Part shown: positions 60,127 through 64,000 of the stretch, piece after piece
How positions within the stretch are numbered: position 1 is the stretch's first letter
Layout: the number at the start of each line of letters is the position of its first letter
Translations under genes and position numbers: made by a program
Notes under the pieces: generated by a model
What the model saw: only the letters and a program-made list of their open reading frames with translations
What the model was told of the DNA's origin: nothing
Database searches by the model: none
Origin: Clostridiales bacterium
GTDB taxonomy: Bacteria; Bacillota; Clostridia; Christensenellales; JAISNN01
Length of the DNA: 64,000 bases
Reading direction: 5' to 3'
NCBI GenBank assembly: GCA_031289755.1
Contig: JAITOU010000004.1
Span: 1-64,000, forward strand

Positions 60127-60177
60127 TCTTGACTATTTTGGAGTACAACTCCAAATTAGTCAAGATTTTATTATTTT
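60127..60177 (+). terminator. Long inverted repeat / terminator
   Basis: An 18-bp inverted repeat with one mismatch (TCTTGACTATTTTGGAGT 60127-60144 / ACTCCAAATTAGTCAAGA 60148-60165, 3-nt loop), then a T-rich tail. It can end the XRE gene. Its right arm is repeated with one change at 60241-60258, so it may also be an operator. Confidence 0.75.
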
Positions 60178-60203
60178 AAACGGTTGTTTTCTCTCAAATT
60201 TGT

Positions 60204-60258
60204 TTGACACCGCGCCGATTATTGACTATAATGGAATTGTACTCCAAATTAGCCAAGA
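60204..60258 (+). promoter_or_regulatory. Promoter of DUF4143 ATPase D with repeated operator arm
   Basis: TTGACA (60204-60209) and TATAAT (60227-60232), 17-bp spacer, perfect consensus. Directly downstream lies ACTCCAAATTAGCCAAGA (60241-60258), a copy of the right arm of the inverted repeat upstream. The promoter is thus flanked by the repeated element on both sides. Confidence 0.85.
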
Positions 60259-60273
60259 AAAGGTGTCAATATA

Positions 60274-61503
60274 ATGTATATTAAAAGGCATATCGAAGCC
60301 GCAATCGACAGAATAGCAAAGCGCAAATCCGTCGTAGTTATCACGGGCGCAAGACAGGTCGGCAAATCTACCATGCTCAAAGAAGTCAAGCACGGCGTCA
60401 ATTATGTCGCGCTCAACAGACCGCTTGTCCGTCAAAGCGCAATCGACAGTCCGTCGTTGTTTTTTGAAAACTACATACCGCCCGTGATTGTCGACGAGAT
60501 ACAAAAAGCACCGGAGCTTTTTGAGTATATAAAGGACATTGTAGACGGCAACGGAGCAAAGGGGCAGTTTTATTTGACGGGTTCTCAAAGCATGAAGCTG
60601 ATGAAGAATGTCACCGAAAGCTTAGCCGGACGTGCCGGAATCGTCAAAATGCTCGGTCTGTCGCTCCGTGAATTAAACGGAATATCCTACCGCGAACCGT
60701 TTTTGCCGACACGCGGACATTTGTCGGACATAGTTAAAGAGCGTACCGCTTTTAATTACGGGCAAATAACGGAGCGCATTCACAAAGGCGGCTTTCCCGA
60801 ATTATACGAAACGGATAGCTCCATTCGTGATTGGGCGGACTATTACAGCTCGTATTTTCAAACGTATATCGAAAAGGATATCAAGGATTTGCTCAATATT
60901 CGCGACGAAGCGGCATTTGTAAAATTTGTCAAAACCACCGCTTCGCTGACCGGCAAGCTGTTAAATTACAGTACAATTGCAGAAATCTGCGGCAAAGATA
61001 TAAAGACGGTGCAAAGCTGGATGTCGGTACTCGAATCGGGCGGACTTGTCTATCTATTACAGCCGTATTATAATAATCTAAACAAGCGTCTTGTCAAAAC
61101 GCCTAAGCTGCATTTTTTGGACACGGGACTTGCCTGTTGGCTCTTGGGGTGGAACACTCCGAATCAGCTTGTAAACGGCGCGATGTGGGGGCATATTTTT
61201 GAAACGTTTGTATTTTCGGAAGTATTAAAAAGCTATTATAACGACGGCATTTGTGACGCGCCGCTGTATTTTTACCGTGACAAAGAAAAGAACGAGATAG
61301 ACCTTGTCATCGAGAACGGCGGAATATTGTATCCGATAGAAATCAAAACGACGGGCGACCCGACAAAAGCTATGGTAAGCAATTTTAAACGGCTTGCTGA
61401 CATTGCCGGAAAGACCGTCGGCGAAGGAGCGGTTATCTGCCTTGCAAAAGAACCTTTGCCGCTTACCGATACGGTTCAAATCCTGCCCGTTGATTTAATT
61501 TAA
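60274..61503 (+). CDS. AAA+ ATPase with DUF4143 nuclease-like domain (copy D)
   Basis: A 409-residue DUF4143-family ATPase of a subtype distinct from A-C. Walker A is GARQVGKST, Walker B is V-I-V-D-E-I-Q, followed by L-T-G-S-Q-S. A winged-helix-like part (S-T-I-A-E-I-C-G-K-D-I-K-T-V-Q-S-W) is recognisable, and the C-terminus has N-E-I-D-L-V-I and Y-P-I-E-I-K-T-T-G, the PD-(D/E)xK-like pair. A weak AAGG site precedes the ATG. It is convergent with uvrA. Function unknown. Confidence 0.88.
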   Translation: MYIKRHIEAAIDRIAKRKSVVVITGARQVGKSTMLKEVKHGVNYVALNRPLVRQSAIDSPSLFFENYIPPVIVDEIQKAPELFEYIKDIVDGNGAKGQFYLTGSQSMKLMKNVTESLAGRAGIVKMLGLSLRELNGISYREPFLPTRGHLSDIVKERTAFNYGQITERIHKGGFPELYETDSSIRDWADYYSSYFQTYIEKDIKDLLNIRDEAAFVKFVKTTASLTGKLLNYSTIAEICGKDIKTVQSWMSVLESGGLVYLLQPYYNNLNKRLVKTPKLHFLDTGLACWLLGWNTPNQLVNGAMWGHIFETFVFSEVLKSYYNDGICDAPLYFYRDKEKNEIDLVIENGGILYPIEIKTTGDPTKAMVSNFKRLADIAGKTVGEGAVICLAKEPLPLTDTVQILPVDLI

Positions 61504-61551
61504 GCCTATTATAAAGTACGGCGTGTGCCGTTGCTTTGCTTATTAACGCTC

Positions 61552-64000
61552 TCAACCCTTCAAAACATCTTTGAGATATTGCCCCGTATAGCTTTTTTCG
61601 CACAAGGCGACTTCTTCGGGTGTTCCGGCGGCTACGAGCGTGCCGCCGGCATCGCCGCCTTCCGGTCCGAGGTCTATTATATAGTCGGAGGATTTTATGA
61701 CGTCGAGATTGTGTTCTATGATGAGAACGGTGCTGCCGTTCTTTTTTAATCTTTTTAGGATAGTAAGGAGCTTATCGACGTCGGCGACATGAAGTCCCGT
61801 CGTCGGTTCGTCCAATATATAAATGGTCTTGCCCGTTCCGCGCTTGGACAGCTCGGTCGCAAGCTTGACCCTTTGAGCTTCGCCGCCGCTGAGCGTCGTC
61901 GCCGGCTGACCGAGCTTGACATAGCCCAAACCTACGTCGTACAAGGTCTTTATCTTGGCGTAGACCGACGGCACGTTTTCAAAGAAGGTGCAAGCTTCTT
62001 CTACGGGCATTTCGAGTACGTCATAGATGTTTTTGCCCTTATATTTGACTTCCAGCGTTTCTCTGTTGTAGCGTCTTTCGCGGCACACCTCGCACGGCAC
62101 ATAGATGTCGGGCAGGAAGTGCATTTCGATTTTGATTATTCCGTCGCCGCCGCAATTTTCGCATCTTCCGCCGTGAATATTGAAGCTGAACCGTCCTTCC
62201 TGATAGCCCCTGACCTTAGCGTCCTGCGTTTCGGAAAAAAGCTTTCGGATATTTGTAAAAACTCCCGTATAGGTGGCGGGATTGCTGCGCGGCGTCCTGC
62301 CTATCGGGCTTTGGTCTATGTCGATGACCTTATCAAAAAATTCTACGCCCTTTATCGCGCCGACGCTCCCGAAGGTCATCGTCTTTGCAAAATTCAATTT
62401 ATGCGCCAGATACGGATATAAAATCTCGTTTATAAGGCTGCTTTTGCCGCTGCCCGAAACGCCCGTGATGCAGGTCATCAATCCGACTGGAATGTCGATA
62501 TCTATATTTTTGAGATTGTTTTGCTTCGCGCCGATTATTTGAAGGTAGCGACCGTCCGGCTTTGTCCTTGCCTTGTCTATCTCGATTTTTTTTGCGCCGG
62601 AGAGATATTGTCCCGTTATCGATTCGGCGCACGCGCCTATCTCTTCGGCAGTGCCGGTCGCGACCAAGCTGCCGCCGTTGATTCCCGCGCCCGGACCTAT
62701 ATCTACTATATAGTCCGCCGCACGCATGGTTTCCTCGTCGTGTTCTACGACAATAAGGGTATTTCCCAAATCTCTTAGCCGTTTAAGGGTCGCGAGAAGC
62801 TTGCCGTTATCTCTCTGGTGCAGACCGATACTCGGCTCGTCGAGAATGTACAATACCCCCATAAGTCCGCTGCCTATCTGTGTCGCAAGCCGTATTCTCT
62901 GCGCTTCGCCGCCGCTCAATGTCCCCGCGCTCCTTGACAGAGTGAGATAATTTAGTCCGACGTTGCGGAGAAAATTTAAGCGCGCCGATATCTCCTTGAT
63001 AATCTGCTGCGATATCAGCGTTTCGGTCTCCGTAAAGCTTATGCTTTCTATAAAGACGCTCAATGCGTCTATGGACATTTCACTTATTTCGTTTAAATTC
63101 TTTTCGCCGACCGTGACCGCCAAAGCTTCTTTTTTTAACCGTTTGCCGTGACAGGCGCGGCAGGGCGTGCTTACCATAAGGTTTTCTATCTCACGCTTTA
63201 CATAGTCCGAGGTCGTTTCCTTATACCGTCTCAAAAGATTGTTGACAACGCCTTCGTATGCCGACATATACTTGCCCGAAAACGTGCTGTTATTGTACTT
63301 GACCTCCACCTTTTCTCCGCCGTTGCCGTACATAAGCATACGTTTGACGTCTTCGCCGAGTTCTTTGTAGGGCGTATCGAGCGAGAAACCGTATCTGTCC
63401 GCAAGCGCGACAAACATGGCTTCGGCTATTTTGCCGCCGTCCATATTCCAGCCCGAAACGTCCACCGCTCCCTGCGCTACCGTCTTGTCGGGGCGAATGA
63501 TTTTCAGAACGTCTATCTCGTTTGTAAAGCCCAAGCCCGTGCATTCGGGACAAGCTCCGTAAGGCGTGTTAAAGCTGAACAAGCGCGGCTCTAACTCTTC
63601 TATGCTGATACCGCATTCCGGGCAGGCGTACTTGGTACTGTACAGCACTTCCGTTCCGTCGACGTCGGCGATTAACAGTCCTTCCGCGAGTTTGAGCGCG
63701 GCTTCTACGCTGTCGTTCAAACGGCGGCGCATATCGGCTTTGACGATTAATCTGTCCACAACCGTACTGATATCGTGTCTTACGTTTTTGTCTATATCTA
63801 TGTTTTCTTCGAGTTCGTATATTATTCCGTCTATTTTAACTCTGACATAACCGCTCCGCTTCATGCTCTCCAAGAGCTTGACAAATTCGCCCTTTCTGCC
63901 GCGCACGACGGGAGCCATGACGATAATTTTTGTGCCGTCGGGATTTTTCATGATATTGTCGCATATTTCATCGACGGTCTGACGGCTTATCTTCCTGCCG
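61552..64000 (-). CDS. uvrA: Excinuclease ABC subunit A (partial)
   Basis: The C-terminal ~816 residues of UvrA; the N-terminus with the first Walker A lies beyond the window, and the frame stays open to the last base (it reads G-R-K-I-S-R-Q-T-V-D-E-I before the first Met). UvrA is the damage-recognition ATPase of nucleotide excision repair. Visible are two zinc sites (C-P-E-C ... C-P-E-C and C-E-N-C ... C-E-V-C), two ABC signatures L-S-G-G-E-A-Q-R, the second Walker A G-V-S-G-S-G-K-S-S and two D-E-P blocks. Not interrupted by any frameshift. Confidence 0.98.
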   Translation of the reverse strand, partial: GRKISRQTVDEICDNIMKNPDGTKIIVMAPVVRGRKGEFVKLLESMKRSGYVRVKIDGIIYELEENIDIDKNVRHDISTVVDRLIVKADMRRRLNDSVEAALKLAEGLLIADVDGTEVLYSTKYACPECGISIEELEPRLFSFNTPYGACPECTGLGFTNEIDVLKIIRPDKTVAQGAVDVSGWNMDGGKIAEAMFVALADRYGFSLDTPYKELGEDVKRMLMYGNGGEKVEVKYNNSTFSGKYMSAYEGVVNNLLRRYKETTSDYVKREIENLMVSTPCRACHGKRLKKEALAVTVGEKNLNEISEMSIDALSVFIESISFTETETLISQQIIKEISARLNFLRNVGLNYLTLSRSAGTLSGGEAQRIRLATQIGSGLMGVLYILDEPSIGLHQRDNGKLLATLKRLRDLGNTLIVVEHDEETMRAADYIVDIGPGAGINGGSLVATGTAEEIGACAESITGQYLSGAKKIEIDKARTKPDGRYLQIIGAKQNNLKNIDIDIPVGLMTCITGVSGSGKSSLINEILYPYLAHKLNFAKTMTFGSVGAIKGVEFFDKVIDIDQSPIGRTPRSNPATYTGVFTNIRKLFSETQDAKVRGYQEGRFSFNIHGGRCENCGGDGIIKIEMHFLPDIYVPCEVCRERRYNRETLEVKYKGKNIYDVLEMPVEEACTFFENVPSVYAKIKTLYDVGLGYVKLGQPATTLSGGEAQRVKLATELSKRGTGKTIYILDEPTTGLHVADVDKLLTILKRLKKNGSTVLIIEHNLDVIKSSDYIIDLGPEGGDAGGTLVAAGTPEEVALCEKSYTGQYLKDVLKG

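Noticed and set aside
1-64000. tRNA, rRNA and insertion sequences
   Set aside because: No cloverleaf-like sequence, rRNA segment or transposase was seen in the intergenic regions read by eye; a covariance-model scan would settle small RNAs.

Overview
The window looks like chromosome of an endospore-forming, anaerobic Bacillota of the Clostridia type. The evidence is the sporulation genes (yyaC-like, yabP, yabQ, a SpoIIQ-like M23 protein), the Gram-positive order of the rpoB-rpoC and str genes, strong Shine-Dalgarno sites, and a biotin-dependent Na+-pumping decarboxylase cluster. I cannot name a genus. Almost all housekeeping genes lie on the minus strand. I found no tRNA, rRNA, CRISPR array or complete transposon.

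Layout. 0-5 kb: yyaC, a minus-strand operon of unknown secreted and membrane proteins ending in a CPBP protease and a small protein, then yabP-yabQ on the plus strand. 5-10 kb: dnaA, sharing its upstream region with two tandem AAA+ ATPase/DUF4143 genes. 10-17 kb: three small membrane proteins, a GH95 glycosidase, a TetR-regulated ABC exporter and a broken Fic gene. 17-31 kb (reading on the minus strand): rpoB, rpoC, purM, an L7Ae-like gene, rpsL, rpsG, fusA and tuf. 31-41 kb: rqcP, ispDF, the SpoIIQ-like protein, a lipoprotein, a GH13 glycosidase, a GLUG-repeat surface protein, rnr and secG. 41-46 kb: a five-gene Na+-coupled carboxyltransferase/decarboxylase cluster. 46-55 kb: a third DUF4143 ATPase, a RelE/Phd-type toxin-antitoxin pair, a giant MMPL transporter and its divergent TetR. 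55-61.5 kb: an operon of a HemL-like PLP enzyme, an FGGY kinase, a two-domain class II aldolase and an XRE regulator, then a fourth DUF4143 ATPase. The window ends inside uvrA.

The most unusual pattern is that all four DUF4143 ATPase genes carry their own repeats placed directly against, or around, a recognisable promoter with 17-bp -35/-10 spacing. The arrays have 33-, 32- and 23-bp periods, and the fourth gene has a split inverted repeat. Two arrays share a 15-bp core. This suggests copy-specific autoregulation or self-recognition by ATPases that end in a PD-(D/E)xK-like motif.

Other points of note are the roughly 1,130-residue extracytoplasmic insert of the MMPL protein, built from about ten helical repeats of 90-120 residues; the uncharacterised aminotransferase/kinase/aldolase operon; a carboxylase cluster encoding two different carboxyltransferases; a natural Lys-to-Arg change at the streptomycin position of ribosomal protein S12; and apparently leaderless transcripts for dnaA and one tetR gene.
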